DNA from: Desulfobacterales bacterium
Lineage (GTDB): Bacteria > Desulfobacterota > Desulfobacteria > Desulfobacterales > Desulfobacteraceae
Direction of reading: 5' to 3'
NCBI GenBank assembly: GCA_022361135.1
Contig: JAKSBM010000388.1
Coordinates: 1 to 19,462 of the forward strand
Length of the DNA stretch: 19,462 bases
Made by a program: the position numbers and the translations under genes. Within the stretch, counting starts at the first letter, position 1. Every line of letters starts with the position of its first letter. This document shows positions 6,678-13,073 of the stretch, piece by piece. The notes beneath the pieces were generated by a model, which saw nothing but the letters and a program-made list of their open reading frames with translations, did no database searches and had not been told where the DNA came from.

Positions 6678-7739
6678 TTAGAAATCAATTCTCCACTGAA
6701 TGCCGCCGTACAGGGTTTCATTCTGTGCTTTTCCGGAGCTGCTGCGCAATTCATCCACCATGCCGATTTCCGGGGTGATCATGACACCCTCGGCCAGGGT
6801 GATCCGAGCCTGTACATAGTAGGATGCTTCGGCATCTTTCTGGTAATTGGAATGATCCCGTTCCGCAGCCGTGTAGCCGTAGCCGGCTTCGAAGCGGAGC
6901 ATATCGTTGAATTCATAGGCACCCACCAGGGTCAGGCCCAGACCGTCACAATCCACCAGTTCACCGGAGACAATTCTCGGGGTATCCAAAGGGGTGTTCC
7001 AGATGCCGGTGACGCCGGGGTTCTGGCCGGCCCAAACACTGCCGGACAGGGTCATGGCGCCCAGGTCGAGTTTACCGCCCACGGAAAGTAGCAAGGAATG
7101 GACATTCCAGCGTTCGTCCGTGGAAAGGCGGTGCAGCTCATATGTGTTGTAGAGGGCCGCCACATCCAACTGGCCTTTATCAAAGTAGAAGCGATATTTG
7201 GCTTCGATTTTGGGCATCCGGGTTTTGATTTCAGATGTGGTGGAGGTGTAGTTAAGGTCGTCGAAACCGGGCTCAACCAGGGCGATTTTAAAATTGCCCA
7301 GCTTCAACTGAATCATGGCTTCACGGCCTACATAGGTGCCGCCCCATTTGAGCAGGTTGGTGTCGCCGCTGGCGGCGCCTTCACCAAAGACCTGGTTGCT
7401 GGTGAAGATGTTAAAGGGGGTGGTGGTCTGCCCCACGGTCAGGGAGCCGCCGCCGAACCGCCATTCCCCATATAGATGTCTGATGGTGACGTCGTCGTCA
7501 TGGCCGAATTCGAATCTGCCGCGAATGTTTCCGCTTTTGACCCGGGCGCCCAGCCGAGAGTTGGTCTGAAGCCCTTGTTCGAAATTTGAACTTGTGTCAC
7601 CCGTGGGCTTGTCCACACTTGTGAAATAAGTGGAGACTCTGGCAGATCCGTAGAAATTCCAGTTTGCTGCAGATGCCGTCACTGTCCAGAAAGCCATAAC
7701 CAAGGCTATGACTCCTGCCACTCCAATGCATTTTTTCAT
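6678..7739 (-). CDS. Outer-membrane porin-like beta-barrel protein
   Basis: 353 residues. It starts with a signal peptide (MKKCIGVAGVIALVMAFW, then TASAA cleavage near residue 22). The mature part opens with NWNFYGSARVSTYF and is built of alternating hydrophobic/polar strands separated by short turns. It ends with aromatic IQWRIDF, the terminal-Phe signature of outer-membrane barrels. No sequence motif gives the substrate. Start 7739 is chosen over an in-frame ATG at 7787 because AAAGGAG lies 6 bases upstream and the signal peptide begins there. It is the first gene of the minus-strand operon, directly behind the predicted promoter at 7843-7872. Its likely job is to let the operon's substrate or product cross the outer membrane. 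Confidence 0.82.
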   Translation of the reverse strand: MKKCIGVAGVIALVMAFWTVTASAANWNFYGSARVSTYFTSVDKPTGDTSSNFEQGLQTNSRLGARVKSGNIRGRFEFGHDDDVTIRHLYGEWRFGGGSLTVGQTTTPFNIFTSNQVFGEGAASGDTNLLKWGGTYVGREAMIQLKLGNFKIALVEPGFDDLNYTSTTSEIKTRMPKIEAKYRFYFDKGQLDVAALYNTYELHRLSTDERWNVHSLLLSVGGKLDLGAMTLSGSVWAGQNPGVTGIWNTPLDTPRIVSGELVDCDGLGLTLVGAYEFNDMLRFEAGYGYTAAERDHSNYQKDAEASYYVQARITLAEGVMITPEIGMVDELRSSSGKAQNETLYGGIQWRIDF

Positions 7740-8228
7740 TTTTTCTCCTTTGTCGGATTGACCGATTTTAAACCACCCGGTTATCATCTGATTCAGTCGC
7801 TTTAATGCGAGTAGCGCACCATGATCGCAAAAAATTTTGCCAAATATAAAAGCACGGCGATATTTTTGTCAATATTTTTCTTATTTATTACCGACTCATG
7901 CACCAATACAGGCTTTCGTTGTGAATATTTATTTCTCCCCTCTCTATGATACCCATCTTCGGCCTTGAATTCGTTCATCAAATTCAAAGAAATCCAGGGC
8001 AGTCCACCGCCATGGCAACAGATCTTGCAAACAATATTGCGAACTTTCTCCCCCCACAATGGAAAATCAAATTTGAACGCTCCGTGAATTTAATGATTGA
8101 TATCTTTAGCAAAAGACGTTAATGGAGTCTGGAAAAGCAGGTGACGGCCTGCCCGTAGTTGGAAGAAAGGAGCCCCAATTGGGACTGGGATTTAACGTAC
8201 CGTTTTTTGACGAGAGGAGGGTTTTGCC
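7740..8228. other. Divergent intergenic region between the porin operon and the sensor genes
   Basis: 489 bases without a credible gene; it is more AT-rich than its surroundings. It holds the porin promoter (listed separately). On the side of the plus-strand gene it has two small palindromes: CCCAATTGGG (8174-8183) and AACG-TAC-CGTT (8194-8204), the latter ending 24 bases before the ATG at 8229. I see no convincing sigma-70 promoter for the plus strand. The minus-strand reading frame at 7802-8059 has no ribosome site or recognisable protein. Confidence 0.5.
7843..7872 (-). promoter_or_regulatory. Sigma-70-type promoter of the porin/ggt/pgsB operon
   Basis: On the minus strand a perfect TTGACA (7867-7872) is followed after 18 bases by TATATT (7843-7848), five of six matches to TATAAT. 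Transcription would start near 7836 and give a leader of about 97 bases before the porin ATG at 7739. The surrounding AT-rich sequence fits a strong promoter. Confidence 0.62.
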
Positions 8229-8939
8229 ATGTTGGACGGTGTCCTCAATTTCAAAAAATGGATGAGTCCGCTCATCGCCGCAGTGGTCATGGCCACGGTC
8301 TCTTCGGCCCTGGCCGGGCCTGTTCTGCTTTCATCGGTGGCAGCGGAATATGCGGACAGCGGCACGGCCAGACTCAGTAAAAAACTGGCCACCAGGTTGG
8401 GCTATGACCTGGAAATGATCTATGCCCCCTTTGCCCGGCGCCTGGTCCTCATGGAGGAAGGACGAATCGATTTTGCCGTGGGCCTCTACCGCCTGCCCGA
8501 ACGGGAAACATACATCCACTATGTGGAGCCTCCTTATAAAAAGGTGGCCCAACGGCACTTTTTCCTGCTCAAGAATTCGCTCCACAACATCCGCAGCTAT
8601 GAGGATCTGCGGCATCTAAAAATCGGAACCAAGACCGGCTCCAAGTATTTCAAGCGTTTTGACCAGGATCCCCGGATCAAAAAATTCCAAGTCACCACCT
8701 TGGAACAGAATTTTGAAATGCTCATGCTGGGACGGGTGGATGCCGTGATCTGTTCCTACAAAGGCGGTTTTGACCAGGCCCGGCAAATGGGGATGGAGGA
8801 CCGGGTGCGGTGTGCCCCCTATTTCAGCCGGGAAATCAATCCGGTCTATGTGGGCATTTCCAAAAAATCCCCCCTCATGTCTCGGAAGGAGCTGATGCAG
8901 CAAATTCTTCAGTCATTGATCGACGCCGGACAGCTTTGA
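8229..8939 (+). CDS. Periplasmic solute-binding protein, family-3-like
   Basis: 236 residues. The signal peptide spans about residues 1-30 (ending SSALAGP). The mature part follows the family-3 binding-protein plan: opening strand PVLLSS, GTARLSKKLATRLGYDLEM, GRIDFAVGLYRLPERE, then YEDLRHLKIGTKTGSKYFKR and MLGRVDAVICSYKGG at the second lobe. Family-3 proteins mostly bind polar amino acids and related small molecules, either for ABC import or as sensor inputs. No ABC permease or ATPase is nearby; instead a histidine kinase starts 46 bases downstream, so a sensing role is more likely than uptake. AGGAGG lies 8 bases before the ATG. It is rather short for the family, as typical for kinase-associated members. 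The ligand is not shown by the sequence. Confidence 0.8.
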   Translation: MLDGVLNFKKWMSPLIAAVVMATVSSALAGPVLLSSVAAEYADSGTARLSKKLATRLGYDLEMIYAPFARRLVLMEEGRIDFAVGLYRLPERETYIHYVEPPYKKVAQRHFFLLKNSLHNIRSYEDLRHLKIGTKTGSKYFKRFDQDPRIKKFQVTTLEQNFEMLMLGRVDAVICSYKGGFDQARQMGMEDRVRCAPYFSREINPVYVGISKKSPLMSRKELMQQILQSLIDAGQL

Positions 8940-8985
8940 GGGCGTCCAAAGATAACCCGTGGCCTGATTCATTCCAAGTGACCCC

Positions 8986-10467
8986 ATGATCCTGAACAAA
9001 TTATTCCCCCATTTAAAAAGCGATATTTCCCTGGTCAACCAGCTCTCGGTGCGGCTGGTGCGCAACGTTATCTCTGTGGCCGTTCCCCTGGGCATCGCCT
9101 TTATCTTCGGCCAGATGCTTCTGGACTTTTCCAGCCACAAGGAGAATCTGGACAATACCGCCACCCAGGTCTTCAACATTGTGGAAAAGGCCGCCACCCA
9201 CATTGTCTGGACCCTGGATAAAAATGGAGGGCAAAGCTTTGTCACCGGTATCCTTGAACACGACCCCATCGTCTCCGTGGCCCTGGTCAACGACAAGGGA
9301 AAGCTCTTTGCCAAGGCCGAGAAAGAGGCCCTCCAGCCCGCGTCCCTGGTCTCCCGTTTTCTATTCGGGGGCCACCGGGTCTATGCCCTGCCCCTGACCC
9401 GGCAAATTTCATCCCATGTGAATCTTCCCATCGGGGAACTCAAATTGACCCTGGACCCCCAGGCAGCGGTGGACCGGCTGGTGAATCGATTCACCTCCAT
9501 CATGATTTTCGGCCTGCTGCTCACCTTTTTCATGGCCGGGGTATTGCTCAGTGTCTTCCATTTTTATCTGGTCCAGCCCCTGCAAATGGCCAGTAACTCT
9601 CTGTACCAGATTTCCCCCCGCCGCATCGGGGCCGAACGGATCCATCTACCACACCGACACCGGGAGGACGAGCTGGGCCGTTTTATCCAAAAGACCAATG
9701 AACTACTGGCTGCGGTGGAGGAGAATATTTCCTCCAGGGAAAGGGCAGAAACCGAGGTGCGTCTGCTGAACAAGGAATTGGAGGCCAAAGTCCTGGAACG
9801 GACCAAGGAGTTGGAGGCCTTCACCTATTCGGTGACCCATGATCTACGGACCTCGGTGCGATCCATCGAAGGATTTTCCAATGCCCTGCTTGAGGATTGC
9901 AGTGCCGATCTGGACCAAACCGGAAAGACCTATCTGGGCTTTCTGGAGGATGCAGGCCGACAAATGAACGACCACATCGACGCCCTGCTGGAATTGTCCA
10001 AAACCACCAGCGGCGGCATCACCCGGGAGGACATCAATCTGTCCGCCATGTCCCGTCAGGTGTGCGACGGATTGGCCAGGCTGTTTGAAAAAAATCCCCC
10101 AGAGCTTCATATCCCCGACGGAATCACCGGCCATGCCGATCGACGTCTGGTGGCGGTGGTGTTGAAAAACCTCTTTGAAAACGCATTTAAATACACCAGC
10201 CGTCAGTCCGAGCCCCGCATTGAGCTGGGGAAGATGGATCTGGAGGGAAAACCCACATTTTTCATCAAGGACAATGGGGCCGGATTTGACATGAGCAATG
10301 CGGACAAACTATTTCTTCCCTTTCGCCGCATCCACCGACGGGACGATTTTGCAGGCACAGGCATCGGTTTGGCCACGGTGGAACGCATCATCCTGCGCCA
10401 CAACGGAAAAATATGGGCGGAATCCGCCATCGGGGAAGGGGCGGTCTTTTTCTTTACCCTGGGTTAG
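8986..10467 (+). CDS. Membrane sensor histidine kinase
   Basis: 493 residues. Topology: membrane helix 1 about residues 28-47, periplasmic sensor region 48-168, helix 2 about 169-195, HAMP-like linker about 196-245, and coiled coil about 245-280. The HisKA domain carries SVTHDLRTSVRSIEGFSNAL with phospho-acceptor His285. The ATPase domain has the N box (LKNLFENAFKYTS, 393-405), G1 (DNGAGFD, 429-435), an F-box-like LFLPFRRIHR and G2 (GTGIGLATV, 457-465). The His-box resembles that of phytochrome-type kinases, which pair with Rcp1-like regulators such as the one at 11663-12106. It probably forms one transcript with the upstream binding protein. Its ribosome site is weak, so the exact start is less certain. 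Its stop codon overlaps the stop of the convergent gene at 10464. Confidence 0.92.
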   Translation: MILNKLFPHLKSDISLVNQLSVRLVRNVISVAVPLGIAFIFGQMLLDFSSHKENLDNTATQVFNIVEKAATHIVWTLDKNGGQSFVTGILEHDPIVSVALVNDKGKLFAKAEKEALQPASLVSRFLFGGHRVYALPLTRQISSHVNLPIGELKLTLDPQAAVDRLVNRFTSIMIFGLLLTFFMAGVLLSVFHFYLVQPLQMASNSLYQISPRRIGAERIHLPHRHREDELGRFIQKTNELLAAVEENISSRERAETEVRLLNKELEAKVLERTKELEAFTYSVTHDLRTSVRSIEGFSNALLEDCSADLDQTGKTYLGFLEDAGRQMNDHIDALLELSKTTSGGITREDINLSAMSRQVCDGLARLFEKNPPELHIPDGITGHADRRLVAVVLKNLFENAFKYTSRQSEPRIELGKMDLEGKPTFFIKDNGAGFDMSNADKLFLPFRRIHRRDDFAGTGIGLATVERIILRHNGKIWAESAIGEGAVFFFTLG

Positions 10468-11330
10468 AAAAAGATGTCCAGGTCGATGTAGCGTTTCTGG
10501 GTTTTCTTATAATTGGCCTTAATGTATCCCATGCAATCCTTTGACAGGATATTGATCACCAGGTCCATGAAGGCGAATCCGGTGAGATAGGATTCAAAGG
10601 GCGAAGGGCTCTGGGTGGGGATGGTGAAAACCAGATCGGCACCTTCTCCGATGGGGGAAAGGGGCGAATCGGTGATGGCCACCACGGTGCCGCCGCATTT
10701 GCCAAAGATCCGTACAATCTGCTGGTTCAGTTTGGCATAGGGCCTCAGATCAAAGATGATGAGCACGGATTTGGAGTTCAGTTCGGTCATGTCATTGGCC
10801 AAATCCAGAGGATTGCCCTTGAGATGGGTCACCGACGGACGCACCGCCCGCAATTGGGAAAACAGATAATGGGCAAGTCCCTGGGCACGGCCGGAATCAC
10901 TGGCGATGTAGACCTCCTGCTGGATATCCGATAGCAGGTCGGTGAGGGCGTAAAGGGCCTCAACGGACAATTCCTTGTAGAATTTCTGGATATTCACCAT
11001 GTCCGTTTCCATACTCTTCTGAAGCATTTTGTCATCGGAGTCCAGATTTTCTTCAAGGCTCATCTGTTCAATGGGAGAACTGAGCTGAAAGGAGACATCG
11101 TCCCGAAATTCGCATTGGGCCTCCCGGATATTCTTATAGCCGATCTTCTGGAAAAAGCGGGTCATGGTGGAGACGTTAACCTCCACTTCACGGGCCAGTT
11201 CCGAAGCATTTTTCAACAGACAATTGGGATAGGTCCGCATGAGGTGGTCGGCAATCTGCTTTTCCGTGGGGGTCAGCTTGGCCGCATGCTCGGTAATTCT
11301 GTCAAAAAATCTGTTTTTACGACTATTCAT
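10464..11330 (-). CDS. RpiR/MurR-type transcriptional regulator with SIS domain
   Basis: 288 residues. The N-terminal HTH_6 domain (about residues 10-85) includes LTPTEKQIADHLM and the recognition region ELAREVEVNVSTMTRFFQKI with GYKNIREAQ behind it. The C-terminal SIS domain (about 120-255) has VYIASDSGRAQGLAHYLFSQ and SVLIIFDLRPYAK followed by GGTVVAITDSPLSP. RpiR proteins usually repress or activate sugar or amino-sugar genes in response to phosphorylated ligands bound by the SIS domain. The start at 11330 is supported by GGAGAG 5 bases upstream; an in-frame upstream ATG at 11420 lacks one. It is convergent with the kinase gene and divergent from the response regulator. Likely target promoters are its own and those of its neighbours, including perhaps the porin operon (inference). 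Confidence 0.9.
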   Translation of the reverse strand: MNSRKNRFFDRITEHAAKLTPTEKQIADHLMRTYPNCLLKNASELAREVEVNVSTMTRFFQKIGYKNIREAQCEFRDDVSFQLSSPIEQMSLEENLDSDDKMLQKSMETDMVNIQKFYKELSVEALYALTDLLSDIQQEVYIASDSGRAQGLAHYLFSQLRAVRPSVTHLKGNPLDLANDMTELNSKSVLIIFDLRPYAKLNQQIVRIFGKCGGTVVAITDSPLSPIGEGADLVFTIPTQSPSPFESYLTGFAFMDLVINILSKDCMGYIKANYKKTQKRYIDLDIFF

Positions 11331-11662
11331 TTTTTCTCTCCGGCTGGACGGGTATTGGCAACTGCCGCCAGCATTGATAGGAAAATATGGAATGCTCCCA
11401 ATGTCCCTGGTGTGTACCATGCTCTGGGTTTCTTTTCAAACCCATGGATTTGAAATTTTCCCATGCAAGTCAATAATTTTCCCAATTTCGCTTGCCATGG
11501 CTTTTGTTTTGGATATATGGTTACGCAAAATTTGGAGTGCAGTATGGGAATATAAACGGTTTGCAACGGAGTTGACAAGGAGAATCACCCTGGATTCAAG
11601 ATCTGTTTTCCCCCATGCTTGCAAAAAAATTTGAAACTGTTCCGGAATTTGAGGATAATATT
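11331..11662. other. Intergenic region between the RpiR-type gene and the response regulator
   Basis: 332 bases, more AT-rich than the flanking genes. It contains a 7-bp inverted repeat (11425-11444, listed separately), a perfect TTGACA at 11572-11577 on the plus strand without a good matching -10, and a TTGACT on the minus strand (complement of 11467-11472), also with a poor -10. An ATG at 11615 in frame with the response regulator lacks a ribosome site. Confidence 0.5.
11425..11444. promoter_or_regulatory. Palindrome, candidate operator of the RpiR-type regulator
   Basis: TGGGTTT (11425-11431) and AAACCCA (11438-11444) form perfect 7-bp arms around CTTTTC. It lies 95 bases upstream of the regulator's start codon, in the divergent promoter region. 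RpiR-family proteins bind inverted repeats of similar size; binding here is inference only. The same sequence could also form an RNA hairpin. Confidence 0.4.
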
Positions 11663-12106
11663 GTGAAAATACCCACCATCCTTTTGGTAGAAGACAACCC
11701 CGGCGGGGAGGCGCTCATTCTCAGAGCCTTTAAAATGAGCAACCAGACCTTCGATACCGTTGTGGTTCGTGACGGTGCGGAAGCCCTGGATTATGTATTC
11801 CACACCGGAGAATTCCAGAACCTGGATGCCGATGATCAGCCCATCACGGTACTTCTGGATTTGAAATTGCCCGAGATCGACGGCATGGAAGTTCTGAGAA
11901 GAATCCGGGACAACGAAAAAACCCGTTTTCTGCCCGTGGTCATCTTCACCACCTCGGACAATGAGCAGGACATCATTGAGGCCTATGGCTTGGGCGCCAA
12001 CAGTTTTGTCCAGAAACCCGGTTCCCTGAGCGACCTCAACCAGACCGTAGCCGACATTGCCCGGTATTGGTGCAGCATTAACCGCCCCGCCCCCCAAATG
12101 GGCTGA
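11663..12106 (+). CDS. Single-domain response regulator, Rcp1-like
   Basis: 147 residues, a receiver domain with no output domain. Seen: the acidic pocket VEDN (residues 9-12), phospho-acceptor Asp66 in LLDLKLPEIDG, the switch residues in VVIFTTSDN, and the conserved Lys in NSFVQKP. The longer loop before the phospho-site strand (HTGEFQNLDADDQP) is typical of the Rcp1 subgroup that partners phytochrome-like kinases; the kinase at 8986 has that type of His-box. The GTG start at 11663 is chosen because GAGG lies 8 bases upstream and the domain begins directly after it; the ATG at 11615 adds 16 unconserved residues and lacks a ribosome site. It likely works by protein interaction, relaying phosphate or controlling another factor. 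Confidence 0.88.
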   Translation: MKIPTILLVEDNPGGEALILRAFKMSNQTFDTVVVRDGAEALDYVFHTGEFQNLDADDQPITVLLDLKLPEIDGMEVLRRIRDNEKTRFLPVVIFTTSDNEQDIIEAYGLGANSFVQKPGSLSDLNQTVADIARYWCSINRPAPQMG

Positions 12107-12131
12107 TTAAACAGGCCCCTCCAATACAACG

Positions 12132-12160
12132 CCCCATGGGCCGACAGCCGGTCCATGGGG
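12132..12160. terminator. Hairpin after the response regulator gene
   Basis: CCCCATGG (12132-12139) and CCATGGGG (12153-12160) form an 8-bp stem about 25 bases after the stop codon. The stretch behind it (GCGTATGTTTTC) has only a short, displaced T-run, so termination is plausible but weak. Confidence 0.4.
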
Positions 12161-12422
12161 GCGTATGTTTTCAAGCACAGAAAAACCCGGGATTCCCTCC
12201 CCGGATCACAACCCCTTTTTATCCTCCATTTTAAATAAATCTGCACCGAAGGATATTCCGACCATTAAAAAATGGAAGGATCCGGCAATGGCAAGCCGGG
12301 ATATCTTTTCCGTGAACAGGATGCCGATCTTCTTTAAGACAAGGCCTTCCTTGGGGACCTTCACCCGGGCGGGCACCGATGTGGGTGAAATCATGATTAA
12401 GGATATCCCAAAGCCTACGGCG
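12161..12422. other. Non-coding or unassigned stretch
   Basis: About 260 bases with short open frames on both strands (12165-12428 plus, 12206-12394 minus). Neither has a ribosome site or recognisable domain, and they overlap each other. The minus frame is uninterrupted and modestly hydrophobic, so a gene remnant is possible. I cannot support a gene. Confidence 0.3.
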
Positions 12423-12622
12423 TCATAAGATTAATTCCATAAATTCGAACACTTCCACAAAACCCACAATGCGTACGGCCCCTGACATTTGGGGCAGACC
12501 AGCGGATCTACCCCATGGATTTTCTGAATCAGGCGAGCCCAATTCCGACGTAACTCTTTGGAAGACATCCCGTTCGGGATAGCAGTGGGATGATATCATC
12601 GGTACCCGTCTTTTCCCGCACC
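12423..12622 (-). pseudogene. C-terminal remnant of an IS91/Y2-type transposase
   Basis: On the minus strand, three short protein segments in different frames line up in the order expected for the C-terminus of transposases common in Desulfobacterota genomes: REKTGTDDIIPLLS, then SSKELRRNWARLIQKI followed by HGVDPLVCPKCQG, then VRIVGFVE ending at a stop at 12423-12425. The CPKC pair resembles the zinc-binding motif near the end of that family. At least two frameshifts (near 12570 and near 12480) and absence of the rest of the protein show it is dead. The family name is from memory of similar proteins; only the tail is present, so the element's ends cannot be found. Confidence 0.65.
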
Positions 12623-12629
12623 CTCCCGT

Positions 12630-12909
12630 GATGTGTTCCGTATATCCCAGATATGAAAAAAAGCTAGAAAAACAGGAGGGGCCGGCCCGGGGTTTGGGGG
12701 AGGTGGCGGGGGATGGATTTTTTTTATTGTCGCGGGTGTGGCCGGCGCCGGGGCAATGCCAACGGCAATGCGCCCCCCGGAGCAAGGCTTTAAAATTGTT
12801 GGGTCATTTTTTTATGGGTCGTCTGGGAAGGGGCTGGTAAAGGAGGCCGGGCAAGGGGGTATCCGGCTATGGATTTTGCTCCGAGGAAAAGAAAAAAGCA
12901 AGGAGAGCC
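12630..12909. other. G-rich stretch without a gene
   Basis: About 280 bases with G-runs, a T8 run near 12718-12725, and a repeated GGCAATGC within 12754-12775. Open frames here have no ribosome site and odd composition. It may hold distal regulatory sequence for the transport operon; nothing specific can be supported. Confidence 0.3.
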
Positions 12910-12939
12910 TTGACATTGATATCTTTGATGGACTATTGA
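12910..12939 (+). promoter_or_regulatory. Candidate promoter of the metal-chelate/corrinoid-type transport operon
   Basis: A perfect TTGACA (12910-12915) is followed after 18 bases by TATTGA (12934-12939), a weak -10. Transcription would begin near 12946, inside the palindrome at 12943-12955, and run through the terminator hairpin at 13003. The -35 is convincing, the -10 is not, so an activator or another sigma factor cannot be excluded. Confidence 0.4.
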
Positions 12940-12942
12940 TTC

Positions 12943-12955
12943 CACCATATTGGTG
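12943..12955. promoter_or_regulatory. Palindromic candidate operator CACCA-TAT-TGGTG
   Basis: Perfect 5-bp arms with a 3-base spacer lie at the predicted transcription start of the transport operon, a classic repressor position. Extended to 17 bases (12941-12957), it also matches the NtrC consensus TGCACC-N5-GGTGCA at all but two positions, but no sigma-54 promoter follows. The cognate regulator is unknown. Confidence 0.4.
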
Positions 12956-13002
12956 CCCTGAAGAGCACTGCTTCAAATTTAGTAAAAACAGATCATCCAT
13001 AC

Positions 13003-13053
13003 AGGCCACGAAGGCCGGCAGAAGAATGCTGCCGATCCTTTGTGGCCTTTTTT
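13003..13053 (+). terminator. Leader terminator/attenuator just before the permease gene
   Basis: AGGCCACGAAGG (13003-13014) pairs with CCTTTGTGGCCT (13037-13048) with one G-U pair. Inside it CGGCAG (13016-13021) pairs with CTGCCG (13029-13034) around a 7-base loop. A run of six T ends at 13053, followed by ATTTT. This is a textbook intrinsic terminator, yet it lies only 20 bases before the ATG of the transport operon. Transcripts starting upstream must read through it, so conditional antitermination is likely. I could not identify an aptamer ahead of it. Confidence 0.85.
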
Positions 13054-13073
13054 ATTTTCAGGAGATTCACACC

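Noticed and set aside
7802..8059. 85-codon minus-strand open frame in the AT-rich divergent region
   Set aside because: It overlaps the strong porin promoter, has no ribosome site and no recognisable protein features.
12165..12428. Small open frames on both strands after the response regulator
   Set aside because: They overlap each other, lack ribosome sites, and resemble no family I recognise; the area next to a dead transposase is probably decayed sequence.
12941..12957. NtrC enhancer site
   Set aside because: The 17-base site matches the NtrC consensus at all but two positions, but no sigma-54 promoter (GG-N10-GC with its flanks) is seen downstream; the nearest GG/GC pair has an 11-base spacing. 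A plain repressor palindrome is as likely.
13003..13053. Terminator belonging to an unseen upstream gene
   Set aside because: No intact gene ends within hundreds of bases upstream on the plus strand, so the hairpin is better explained as a leader attenuator of the operon it precedes.
12600..13073. Cobalamin riboswitch upstream of the FecCD-type permease
   Set aside because: A GGGAAGG and a GCAAGGAGAGCC stretch vaguely recall parts of the B12 element, but the conserved B12 box (CAGGAGACC) and the central core are absent in the right order. Without an Infernal scan I do not claim it.
12738..13073. Upstream in-frame extension of the permease gene
   Set aside because: It would be translated across the intrinsic terminator and has no ribosome site or conserved sequence; the ATG at 13074 has AGGAG and starts the first membrane helix.
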